A stretch of DNA of 64,000 bases, taken from assembly GCF_002288925.2 (NCBI RefSeq), contig NW_022098092.1, forward strand, positions 1,917,425 to 1,981,424, read 5' to 3'. Below the pieces are notes generated by a model, which saw nothing but the letters and a program-made list of their open reading frames with translations, made no database searches and was not told where the DNA came from. Shown here one piece after another: positions 46,271 through 58,900 of the stretch (position 1 is the stretch's first letter; the number at the start of each line of letters is the position of its first letter). The DNA comes from Delphinapterus leucas. Lineage: Eukaryota > Chordata > Mammalia > Artiodactyla > Monodontidae. The translations under genes and the position numbers were made by a program.

Positions 46271-46943
46271 AGAACCAAAACCAGAGTGAGAAAAAAAGCA
46301 CAGAAAAGGCAGTGGAGGGGAATCTCTATTGCCACAAGAGATCCACCCCCGGCACTGAGAAAAACCGCCTGAGATCAAACAGCTCTGAAGGTGCCCTTCT
46401 TGGGCCTCATGGATTCAGCTGCGACTGAATCCTCTTTAGCTATGCAACCAGACCATTTAGAAAAGTAGTTTACTTACAAAGAAGGGTTCGAAGGAAGTCC
46501 AGGCTTTAGAAGAATAAGCTCCCTAAATAAAAAATACAACACCCATTTAAAGGGGAAAACCCTGTAAGCTTGCAAAGGCTAAAAGTTTATAGCTAGTCTG
46601 CTCTTTGGGGAAAACAGCAATTTTCTCAAACGGCTACTGTCTGCCAACATCATGTCACAGCTTCAGACATCAGTATCACAAGAGTCAGGGATAAAGTTGT
46701 CTTAGTTAGAGTCAGTAACTTCCAGGAAAGCCTTCAGCTTTCATTAATTTGGGAATAAGACTGAAACAAGGTGATCCTGTCCTGCAATTTATATAAAGGT
46801 GCAAAGTGCTCTTTCCTCCCCTTCTGACTAAGATGTGATGTGTATGCCTTCCTTGTGATGGAGGAGGGCAAGGTGTCAGCTTTGTCCCCACAGAGGGCAA
46901 AAATTATGGCATATTTTAAAAGTTGCAAATTTACAAAGTAACA

Positions 46944-47266
46944 CTTTTTTTTTTTGAGAATCTATTTTAATTAATTAATTTTGGGCTGCATTGGGTCTTC
47001 GTTGCTGCGTGCGGGCTTTCTCTAGTTACGGCAAGCAGGGGCTACTCTTTGTTGTGGTGTGCCGGCTTCTCTTGTTGTGGAGCACGGGCTCTAGGTGCGC
47101 GGGCTTCAGTAGTTGTGGCTCACGGGCTCTAGAGAGCAGGCTCAGTAGTTGTGGCACACGGACTTATTTGCTCTGCAGAATGTGGGATCTTCCCGGACCA
47201 GGGCTTGAACCCGTGTCCCCTGCATTGGCAGGCGGATTCTTAACCACTGTGCCACCAGGGAAGCCC
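46944..47266 (-). mobile_element. Long-form CHR SINE
   Basis: Minus-strand CHR SINE from a T-run to AAGCCC. The short flanking repeat AAGTAACA occurs at 46936-46943 and 47269-47276. Confidence 0.87.
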
Positions 47267-47276
47267 TGAAGTAACA

Positions 47277-47480
47277 ATTTTTTTTTTTGCGGTACGCGGG
47301 CCTCTCACTGTCTTGGCCTCTCCTGTTGCGGAGCACAGGCTCCGGACGCGCAGGCTCAGCGGCCATGGCTCACGGGCCCAGCCGCTCCGCGGCATGCGGG
47401 ATCTTCCTGGAACAGGGCACGAACCCGTGTCCCCTGCATCGGCAGGCGGACTCTCAACCACTGCACCACCAGGGAAGCCC
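47277..47480 (-). mobile_element. Young CHR-type SINE
   Basis: Minus-strand copy, directly after the previous SINE. It belongs to the same subfamily as 41296-41495 (GCGGTACGCGGGCCTCTCAC at its left end). The target duplication is not clear because the neighbours are also repeats. Confidence 0.88.
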
Positions 47481-47489
47481 ATGAAAGAA

Positions 47490-48190
47490 CACTTTTAACA
47501 CGAGAAAAAAATCACACTGCAATGTAATTGTGCTATTTATAAGCTAATCACAGAATTTAGAAAAGACTCTAATTACTGGCATATTCAAGTTTAAAGGTGC
47601 ATGAAGAAAGCCTCTCAGTCCCGCCAGTAGGCCTGGCCAATGGTCAAATGCTGAAATCTAAAAGTCCTAGCCCCAAGCCCCTATAGCCCTCTTGAAATGA
47701 GCCTTGATGGCAAACTTTGGACATGTGGATAGATTGTTTTTCAACTTCGTTTACTTCCTCAACTTTATTGCTTTGTCATATTTGTAAACCCTTTAAGGAA
47801 AAAAGAAGTCTTCAGGGTATGACAGTTGAGCTGGCACCTCTCCAAGTGTCACTTTCCTTAGTGTAAAAGGGAAATAATGTTACGACCACCTTACCTAGCA
47901 GAGGCTGGTGCTATTTGCTTCCCCTTTTGGTTCTGCTACTAGTATGAACCCTGCCTAACCCAGCTGTTCCTGGAAGAGGGTCCCTGCTCACTTCACCTCT
48001 TCTTAGTCAAAGTGCCTTCGCATCTCTTCAACTTCCCCTCCGTGAAACGGGTTTGAGGGTGTCACTTTACTATGCCACCTCCATCTGCCCTCAGCCTGTC
48101 ACAGACCCAGGCATAAAATGCTAGTCAAGGGTAGCTTTTCGTATGGGAGCTGGCAGTTTCCACACACGGAGCTCTGGCCCTACCAACCTG
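47490..48190. other. Spacer upstream of KIAA1191
   Basis: No gene or named repeat supported, except weak MIR-like sequence near 47820-48090. Confidence 0.4.
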
Positions 48191-48507
48191 CAGTGCAGCT
48201 AAGATCCTGGGGCTTTCCCGACCGTGGACTACAACTCCCAGCATGCATCGAGCCCCCCCCCCCCCCGCCAAATCTCGCGTGAAATGACTTGGCCTCTGGA
48301 GACTTTATCGGGAAGGCTGTGGGCCGGCAGCCTGTGGTCCCTCCCTGTTTGGTGTCTGGGGCCTTCTGTGTCGCCACGGGCACAGCGCCGCTCACACCAT
48401 GGCTTGGGTCCCGAATGCGCCACAGCCTCTCGAGAGACGTGGGTCCTCGGAGCCTCTTTAGTGCCGGAGCTCGGGCCGCAGGCGGCTCCGCGGCGGCGGA
48501 AAAACAG
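48190..48507 (+). promoter_or_regulatory. KIAA1191: CpG promoter and 5' noncoding exon of KIAA1191
   Basis: A CpG island with a perfect-looking ZNF143/THAP11 SBS site ACTACAACTCCCAGCATGC at 48228-48246, followed by a run of 14 C at 48253-48266. A good splice donor (AACAG then GTAACC) is at 48508, so the stretch up to 48507 is read as the first, noncoding exon. No TATA box. The start site is inferred to be between 48260 and 48420. Confidence 0.75.
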
Positions 48508-49909
48508 GTAACCAGATGAGCCGGACCGGACCCTCCTTGGGGCTCGGTCCTCCACCGGTAAGGAGGGGCGTGCCCCCGTCCCCTCCACCGAGGCCCTGGC
48601 CCGGGCCCTCGTGGTGCTTCTCTCCTCTCCCCTTACTCAGGCTCAGACCTTTGCCGGACCGCTCCGTGCATCTCTCGCCCCGCCTTCTGGGGTCCCCCCG
48701 TGGGGTATCTCTGTGATCATGCCCCCGCAGCCCCGGCACCGGGCTTCGCCTCTACTTTACCAGGCCGGCCTTGTCCTGGACCCCCCATTTCTCGCCCTTA
48801 CCTCCCAAGCCTCCTACTTGCCTTGCCCCGGGGAACTTTCAGCTTGTGCCAGGCCCTGGCCCTAATCGCCTTAATCTTTCTTATCCTCGCCGGGTGGAAG
48901 AGGCGGTTCAGTCAGCCCAGGCGTTTCACATCCTGGTGGCATTGTCCTGTATCTTATGAAGGAGAAGTCAGAGCTCTGCGGGGAGGGGGAGGGGATGGGC
49001 ACTGGGAAGTGGAAGGGGAGGTGTCGGGTCGGAATGCTGCCTGGACCCCGAGGATGGCCGACTTTGGTTTCAGCGATATTCTTTAATGAGGAATTAACAA
49101 TTTTGCCTTCTGAGCTTCATCAGGATAGAGGGGGGAGTGCAGCAAGCTGAAAAGCAAGTAACTTGGCTTTCTCGGAGCTTTGTTTGAACTCCCCTGTAAA
49201 ATGGAGATGAAACTACCTGCCTTACAGATGGGCCACTTGTCTGTAACCTTGGACAAATCACTTCTGCTTTTTAGTTTCCTTTTCTTTAAATTGGGGGTAA
49301 ACAATGCCTGCTTTGCAAGGGTTGCTGCAAGGGTTAAAACACAAGATAAGTGTTGTATAAAACCCTTATGAATATCAGTCAGTACTAGCAGCAAGGAATG
49401 AATTTACCCACTGTGGTTCCCTCGTCCCTTGCTGTGGGTCAGGTTATTTGGACCCTGAGCCCTAACTTATTTAAAAACGAAATGAGTATAGTATCTCTCG
49501 CAAGGTTGTTACAGGAGATACATGAAAGTACAGGAAGGTGTTTGGCAGACTCTGAAGGGCTGTGCCAATGGTGGTTGTTTGTTGTTCTCAGAACCTCTGG
49601 AATGGATGGACTCTTCCCGAGCAGCTTGCAGCAGCTGAGCAGTGTTCCTCATTAATATCTGTCAGCATAATCGTCACATCATTTCGCTCTGGTAAGGTGA
49701 CCTTTTCACTGTGTATGGTGTCTGTGTGACAGGTACAGTGAGACCTTTGATTTTTTCCTTTTTTTTCTCCCTCGCATGTTTGTCCCTCTTTTGTGTGTGT
49801 TTCAACCTTGTAACCAAGCCATAAAACTCTGTGTGCTTGTCAGAAGAACAGCATTGGAGCTATTCTTTGGTGTTCACTGTAAGAAAATGCCCTTTGTTGT
49901 TTTTATTAG

Positions 49910-52900
49910 GTGGCAGGGACTCAGCTCTGAATTCTGTATAGAAAAAGCACCTGGATCCCAGTCTTTCAATGGCTTCGAGACAACCAGAAGTGCCTGGTAA
50001 ACTTAATTCTTTTTGGTAAAGTTATGTTTTGCCCTTAACATTTTGAGCTAGACAGAAACTACTTTTTCTGAACCACATATCAGTAGTAACTCTGTGCCAC
50101 CAGGAGAGTATTTAGACTTAATAGATTGGCATCATTTAAATATTATCTTATTAACCACCCAGCCAGGGTGTGAACCCAAAAATCTGACTTGAAAGAGAAC
50201 AGTTATTTCACTTAAGGGTATGACAGATTTGTCACTTTCCTATGTATCAAATAAAAATTTAGAATAAGCTGCGTAGTTCTTAAACCAAAATGATTAAACT
50301 CACCCCCTTTTTTTGTGAGGAGGAGATAGGAGGGTGGGAGGAATGAAAGTTTGGGCAAAAAGGCACCAGCCTGATTTCAAGACACATTGAACTTAGTCAT
50401 GAAAATGCTCACTGCAACATTTAGTGAGTCTTGGGTCTGTACAGGGTTATAATTTCTGGGTTAGTGAAGTCATTGATTCCTCCTTGGACTGTTTTAGTGG
50501 GAAGGGCTAGTGATTTTTAAAATCTGAATCACTCAATTTTTGATTCTCAGTAAAGTATAGATGATAGTGCCTGTCTCTCAGGTTTGCTGTGAAGATCAAA
50601 CATAAAATACATGAAAATGTGAGTTAAAGATGAATATACATTTACTGCCCAGAAAATTTTTTGGTCTCTATTTGTGGGAATTTATCTCCTAGTAAATATT
50701 AGCTGACTTTATTATTATTCTTAGGAAGGCTATTGGGATGGCTCTTGGGATGAGTCTTTAAGATGTTTCCGAAATTGCTCCCAAATTAAGTGGAGTCATA
50801 GGAGTCTCCCTTGTGTCTCCCGATAAGGATCCATCTCTAGTCTCTAACTTCATCAACCTGTGTTTTAGTTTGTCTTTCATTGTCGTTGTGATGACTGTGA
50901 ACTCCCTGTAAGCACCCTGGCCGCAGGGTTGCATGCATTAGGTTAATGCTTATAGTGTGTGGAGCATGGAGTGTTGCGTGGCGGGTGTGAGAGCTGGCTG
51001 AGATCTGTGTTCCAGCCCCCACCTCACACTTGCTAGTGGGGTGTTGCTTAAGATCTATGCCTCAGTTTCCTGAGCTGGAAAAGGGGAAGAATATCTGCTT
51101 AATGAGGATTAGGAAAGATGAGGGATGTAAGTTCCTGGCAAGGAAGGGTACTTGTAATTATGATTTGCTTGTGTGTTTGTTTTAATTGAGATAATTCACA
51201 TACCATACAATTCAGCCATTTAAAATGAACAGTATAGTGATTTTTAGTATATTCACAAGGTTGTGCAACCATCACCACTGTCTGATTCCAGAACATCTTC
51301 CTCACCCACAAAAGAAAACCTTGTCCCTTTAGTAGTCACTGCTGTGGCTCCTCCCTCCCCCCAGGTCCTGGCAACTACTAATCCTCTTTCTGTTTCTATG
51401 GATTTGTTAGTAATTGTCATTAATCATAATAATAATGGTAACTGCTTGGCCCTCTTGTTGTTTACATGGAATGTCTTTGCTGGTTTTGGACTTATTGCCG
51501 AACAGGTTGATGTCTTGGAGAGTGTGATTGTGTAATTATAGCAGCAGGATAATGTCACACTGAAGGCAGGATCTGGACGTTAGTTCTGCTCTGAAAGGAT
51601 CAGCAAACAAACAAAATGAACTTTGCTCCCTGATCTGGCAGAGCTGAGTGTGCCCTTGAGGTGGGGAGCCTGCGTCACTGGGGCATTCTGCCAGTCCGTT
51701 CCGGTGGACAGGAATGGCAGGATCAGCTGGCAGTGCTTTGTGAGAACCGTTGTCAGTAGTTTCTGTGATGAAAATTGGCTGTGCCATTTAAGTCATATAG
51801 AACATTCGAAACTGTTCTAGATGCTGCTGGACAGCATATTATTTGACATATTTCTTGTCATGGTGCTCTTGTTATCTTAGGTGAGTTAGTAAAGACAGAG
51901 TATTTTCCACCTCTGGGCCTTCATTTCCTCATGTATAAACTGGGAACAAGATTTCATGGTGGTTTTTTTTGTTTTTTTTGGCCATGAGGCTTGTGGGATT
52001 TTAGTCCCCCCAACCAGGGATTGAACCCTGGCCCTCAGCAGTGAAAGCGTGGAGTCCTAACCACTAGACTGCCAGGGAATTCCCAAGACTGCATATCCTC
52101 AGTTTTGCCTGAGTTGAGAGTCTTGGGATTGCCATGGGCTTCTGTGGCCTAAAGAATACAAGCTTTGAGGGCTTCCCTGGTGGCGCAGTGGTTGAGAGTC
52201 TGCCTGCTGACGCAGGGGTCACGGGTTCGTGCCCCGGTCTGGGAAGATCCCACATGCCACGGAGTGGCTGGGCCCGTGAGCCATGGCTGCTGAGCCTGCA
52301 CGTCCGGAGCCTGTGCTCCGCCACGGGAGAGGCCACAACGGTGAGAGGCCCGCGTACCCCCCAAAAAAAAAAAAAAAAAAGAATACAAGCTTTGAAATCA
52401 GATTGCTTTGGGTTTTGATTTCTTACTGCACTTTGAAGTTATGTGACCTTGCTCAGGTAAATTGAAATTGAATTTTGGTTTCCTAATCCATAAAAATGGA
52501 TTAGGGCTGCTGTGTGGGTTAAGTGGAGAATCCAGTGTCAGGCAGAGAGGAAGGAATTTGTAGTTACCTTACCTTGACTGGATTAGCTCTTCCAGAACGA
52601 GCTTTTCTTGCTCTGTCCCAGAATAAGAGTGTTTCAGAGCTTTCCTGCCTACAGATTAATTTAAAGCTACTGGTATGTTCAGCTGATGAGCCCATCCTGA
52701 CAGGTGTGTCTGTTCTTAGCTCTTGAGCCTAGTGGGCCTCTAGGCAAGATGTCCCTGCCCATCGGGATGTACCGCCGGGCATTCAGCTATGATGATGCCC
52801 TCGAGGACCCTACGCCCATGACTCCTCCTCCATCGGACATGGGCAGCATCCCCTGGAAGCCAGTGATTCCAGAGCGCAAGTATCAGCACCTCGCCAAGGT

Positions 52901-55900
52901 ATCTGACCCCGCTGACTGCTGTTGGCAGGCCCGACCCCTTCGTTCTCCTCCCTCTGCTCCAGAAGCTGTCAGCGGCTCCTGACACCCATAGAATTGGGCA
53001 GCCACCAATCCCTGTATATGTTATGTTTTCTGTAGAGTTGGTAGGCCTTTTTCCTTTTTAATTCAAAACTAGAATGGCTGTGTCTTCTACCTGAAATACA
53101 AGCTCCCCATCCCCTCTCCTCCTCGTCCTCCCCACCCTCGTTTCCACAGTATTAAATCCAAGCTCCTTAGTCTTAGTCTGGCTCTGCATGGTCCAGGTCC
53201 TGTCTGCGCTCCCTCCCCTCCGAATCCACCCCCCACCCCCTGTGATCCAGCCATGCAAGTCACCTAAGATTTCTTGTATTTAATAGGGTATTTGATGCCT
53301 CTAAGTCTTTGCTTCTCGCTGCTCCGATTGCCTGGAATGTTCACAGTCCCCATCCTATCCTCGTACTTCATCTGCCTGACAGATGGCATCCTTTAAGTCT
53401 TAGCTCAACCATCTCTTCTGTGATTTTCCTCCATCCTCCCAGTAAGACTATCACCCCTCCTTTTGAGGTCTCCAGTGTACTGTGGACCCCTGTTACAATC
53501 CCTGTGTTACTTCATTGCCCTCCATTAGCTTCCTGGAGGCAGGGGCCCTGTCTGATTCATACTCCATCTACAGTATCTAGCAGAGGACTTGGCATAAAGT
53601 GATTGCAAAAAGATGCTCATTGAGTGATTAAAAATTGGCTCTTTCCTGAACATATGCTGTGCTTTTCCTCATGCTGTCCCTCCTGCCTCAGATGCCCTTC
53701 CCCACTGCCATCCTATGTGAGAGCTGCCTCCTTTGTAAGGCCCTCCTGACATGCACACACATGCACACACATACCTCGTTACACACTGATCTGCTCTCAC
53801 AGCCCTTTTGTGCAGTTGGGCTTCATGGGTTCTGACATGCTTGTTGCAGGCTTGTTTCTGAAGCCTGTGCTTCCTGACTGCAGGGACTGTGTCTCTCTCG
53901 CCTCTGACTTTCCAACCACCAAGAATGCCAGAAAGGTGGTCCTGTTGCCTGAATAAGCTAGGCCCACCCAGTTCAGATGAATCCTTTTAAGCTGCAGCTA
54001 TCGTTTCACTGCACTTTGAGCTGTGTGACAGCTAGGTCCTGACAGCAAGTACCAGTAAGCAGCTGTCTAAGCAGACCTGGGTGTGAGCCACCTAACAGTC
54101 TGTGCACCAGCTGTGAGCTTGGGCTTCACCCCTGAGCCACAGTGTCTCTGTGTGAGAGATGAAAATACTTTGTCATGGAGGTGCCATGGGGATTAAATAA
54201 AAGAGGAATGGAGGGACTTCCCTGGTGGCACAGTGGTTAAGAATCTGCCTGCCATTGCAGCGGACACGGGTTCAAGCCCTGGTCTGGGAAGATCCCACAT
54301 GCCATGGAGCAACTAAGCCCGTGCGCCACAACTACGGAGCCTGCGCTCTAGAGCCCGAGAGCCACAACTACTGAGCCCACGCACCTAGAGCCCGTGCTCC
54401 GCAACAAGAGAAGCCACCGCAGTGGGAAGCCCGTGCACCGCAACGAAGAGTAGCCCCCGCTCGCCGCAGCTAGAGAAAACCCGCGCACAGCAACGAAGAC
54501 CCAACGCAGCCAAAAATAAATAAATAAAATAGATAAATTTATATAAAAAAAAAAGAGGATTGAAAGGCCTGGCACATATTAGGTGTGGAGCTGATGTTGT
54601 GACTCCTGGCTCCGGGCTTAGCTTCCCTTGGCAGAGCTGTATGTGATCCTTCCTTTCTAAAGAGTGTAGTGTCCCTCCCTTCCCCGCCCCCCCGCCCCCC
54701 ACATACCATTAAGCTCTCAGAACAGGGCGCTCCTTGCTATGAAAGTACCCCCTACAGCTCTGGGGGAAGTTCCCTATATCAGTTTTCTACTGAAATCTGA
54801 CCCAGTCAGTTGTTGAGGTGGAAACATTTTGTGTAAAAAGTATTGGCAGTACTAGGGGGAAAGGGCCCCAGCAGCCTGCCTGTGATGCCAAAACAGCAGA
54901 CTCAAGGGACCGGAGCAGAAAAGAAGCAAGGCTCCTGATAGCTCTTGGGAGGGCAGCCCACTACCCTCTTCATTTATGAAGGCTGCTGCTTGCTCCTCTA
55001 GGCAAAGAATGGGCTTCCAGTTTTCTGCTGTGTCCCAGCTGGAACAGCTGACAGTTTGGAACAACTGGCCTTTCTAAGGAGAGCTCAACTTGACTCATTA
55101 CATGCATTCTTTTGTTTGTCCTAACCATCCATGCCCTAGGCATCCATGTCCCAATTGTCAGCCGTCTTCCAAGTGAGAAAGCAGAGGTTCAAGTTTTGCT
55201 CGAGTAAGGTCACAGCTGAAGAGTTTAAATCCTGTTTTGTAACAGGGATACAACATTTCAATACTTCCTTCTACTCCCCTCCTTTCTGACCATCTTTCTT
55301 CTCGATTCCTTTGGAGAAGTAGAGAACAAAGAGTAAAACCCAGTCCTCTGCTTCCAGTTAGTCCTGAGCACGGTGTCAGGCGTTTAGATTAAGGAAGGCA
55401 GCGTGCTCCAGCTCTCTCATGTTAAAGCTGAGGAGCTACGTAGACTTTCTGGTTTGTTTTAAAAGACCGTTATTGAACCCTTAGAGCAGTGGTCCTCGAA
55501 GTGTGGCCTCAGGGACCAACAGCATCAGCATCACTTAGTAATTTGTTAGAAACAAAATTCTTGAGCCCTACCTACTGAATCAGCTCTGGGTTGGGGCCCA
55601 GCAGTCTGTTTAACAAGCCCTCCAGGGGATTCTGGTGCTTGGCAAAATTTGCGAACCACTTAGCAAATGCAGTGATTAATTAAGCAAAAGCAAGCATGGT
55701 GCTTGGTACACGGTCAATGCTTAGTAATAGTTGTTTCTTCTGTATCCTTAGGGGCATATTGTGTTTTGGACAGACATAATCTGGAAAGATAATAGAGCTC
55801 AGAGCTTCAAATTCTGGCTCTCCCACTTTTATAAATACAGGCTATTCGTATGATGTCATATCTTTTGTCACTATGGATAATACATATCTAATTGGGTGTG

Positions 55901-58900
55901 GACAACCAAGCCCCCCTTCACATATTTTCTCCTGTATCTGATTACTCCCAGAGGAGTAAGTTGAGGCGTGTGACTCCCTTGTCTGGCTCAGGTGCCTCCT
56001 TGCCCCTCTTGAACAGGTGGAGGAAGGAGAGGCCAGCGTCTCATCCTGTGCCCTGCCATCGGCCATTGATGCGGACAAGGTCCCCGTGGTGAAGGCTAAA
56101 GCTACCCATGTCATCATGAGTTCTCTGATCACAAGTAAGCATTCTGCGCTCTCAGAACTGGGGGCGGGGAAGAGTTTAGGCTTCCTACAACTAGCTGGGG
56201 GAGCTCTGCAGACACACTTGCCTTAACCTGTCCTAACCCAGCCCGGCAGAGGTCAGTCTGGCTGCTGAGTCATCACCAGTGTTGAAGCTACATTTAGGTG
56301 GAAGACTTGCCCAACGTTAAGCATCTCAGTTGATTTAGGTGCACTCCTGCTGCTTCGTTGCTACAGCCTTATTTTCCCATATCCATCAGCGTGACCTTGG
56401 GCAAGTTACTTAACTACTGAGGCTGTTTCCTCCTCTGTGAGATGGGGAATCTGGCCGGCAGGTGGAGGGGAGGATTAGATGGCACCAGTGCTCAGTGGCC
56501 GGGAGCGGCTGCTGTTACTGTTTCAAGCTCTGCTGGAGAAGGAGACACACTGAGACATCTCCCACCGCCCCTGCGCTTATTTTTTTAAATTAAATGGCTC
56601 AAAGTTGTTCCTCCTCTTGGATCTTGAGACAAGATTGGTGCCTCAAGTGTCTTTGGTCTTAAGAATGTGTGATTTGTGGTCCTGATAAGACTGGAAACGA
56701 GAGCTTGAATTTTTAAAAAAAATCTTACAAGTTAACTAAACTTGTTGGTTCCAGAGGGCCCTTCTAGTTGCTTCTAGTGGGAAGTTAACAATTATTAGAT
56801 ATACAGCTCTGCTTGTCAGCAGCAGCCTCTGCCAGGGGCAGGGCACATAGGGGTTCTCTTTAGTTGGCTCAGTTTTGATGTCGGAAGCCCTTGTTTATCT
56901 GCTCTGGAGGGCATCAGTTAGTCTTGGGCAATTCCTGAAGAACTCACCCAGGAACCAAAAGTCCAAACTCTTACTTGGACTTTTTCTTATTCACACATAA
57001 ATGCACTGTTTGAATCAGCAACTATTGCTTGTATTTTGCAAGCTTGAGAAGGTGTCCTGGCAGTGTTAGGAAGCTTAGTCATTGTTCTTTTAGAACAGTG
57101 TAACTTCTTTATTGAAAATAGAGTTTACTAACAGTATAGAACATTATAGCGCCCCAGTATATATTACTATCACTCAGATACTTATTTGGCTTAGTCATTT
57201 CCACATATATGCATATTTTTATATAATTGCAAATCTAATAGACAAACCATTCTATCAATATTTTTTCAATTAATATTACGATGAACTTTTCATGTTGCTG
57301 TAGTCATAAATTTAAAAAAAAAGCTGCATTTAAAATCCTGGCATTTTAAATACCAGGTATCGTATTCATTAAATCCTTTCCTGCTTTTAAAATTTTCAAG
57401 TGACTACATGGCAAGACTGGAAAACACCTTTATACATTTAGTGTGTGTGTGTGTGTGTATGTTTCCTTTGCTTCTATTTCTGTTGGAAATAAACTAGTCC
57501 CTTAGAAGGGGAATGACTAAGTCATAAAGGACATCTGGCATCTGGACTTTTGGTCCTCAGCTGCCACATTCTTGTACATGGGGGTGTATTACATAGTGTG
57601 TGTACAGATTAAGCAAAAACTCCACTGTCAGTCATTCCCAGGTATAACTGACATTGATGACAAGATAATCGGGTCAGACTGCCCTGATAGTGAGTTGAGT
57701 CCTGCCTGCTGTGCCAGGCACTGTGGTGGGCAGTTTCACACACAGGAAACATTGGATCAGTAGACCTTGGTTAGTTCAAGGCACATTCTCTCTGGTTTGG
57801 ATCCAGTTGCTACTTTGGTGCCATCTGTCCTAAACGTGGCCCATTTCTCTTTGGTGAAGATCGTAAAGAGGGTGGTGAGTATCTCTGAGGAAACTTTATA
57901 TTTGGAGAACTTGCACTGTTTCTGCATGTCAGCTGCCTTCTTCATGTTGCATTTCTGAATACAAAGAAAATGTCCTAGGGTATAAATGAGAGGAAGGTAA
58001 GGAGTGTTTCCCTGGAGGTTATCAGGCTGTCCCTTTAGGAGTAACCTGCTCTTTAGCTTGCTGTAAGGGAAGGCTTCTTTCTGCCTAGGCTTCATGTGAG
58101 GTTCAGAATTCCTGCCACGATGCCTGTCTGGGCATCCTTTTCGGATGGCCAGTGTGTATGCTCTTGCTCCCGGGGAGAACAGTGGATATCTGTGTTCATC
58201 TCCTCCAGTTTGTGATGGGAGAGGGGGATGGGCATGACTGTTATCTCCTCTGTTCCCAGAACAGACCCAGGAGAGCATTCAGCGTTTTGAGCAACAGGCA
58301 GGGCTGAGAGATGCTGGCTACACACCCCACAAGGGCCTCACCACCGAGGAGACCAAGTACCTTCGAGTGGCAGAAGCACTCCACGTAAGCTTGTTTCTTA
58401 GGAACTTTTAAAAAACAAAACCCTCGGGCTTCCCGGGTGGCGCAGTGGTTGAGAGTCCGCCTGTGGATACAGGGGACACGGGTTCGTGCCCCGGTCCGGG
58501 AAGATCCCACGTGCCGCGGGGCGGCTGGGCCCGTGAGCCATGGCCGCTGAGCCTGCACATCCGGAGCCTGTGCTCCACAACGGGAGAGGCCATAACAGTG
58601 AGAGGCCCGTGTACCGCAAAAAAAACAAAAACACAAACAAAAAAACAAAACTCTCATCATTCACAGCTTGAGGTGTGGCTGTGGTTTTGAAGTTACCAGC
58701 TCAGCTAGTTGGGGGTGTGGAGAGTGGTGGAAAGAGGCTTGAGCGAGGAATTTAGAGCAGGTTTAGTCCCCCTTGTGGTCGCACTTTCTAGCTGAAAGCT
58801 CCCGGGCTCTTGGCCTCGTAGTTTCTGCTTATCCATCTATAAAACTTACTGTTTCCCTTACTTCTAGTTCGGAGGGTCAGATGAGATTCTGAGCTTACAC

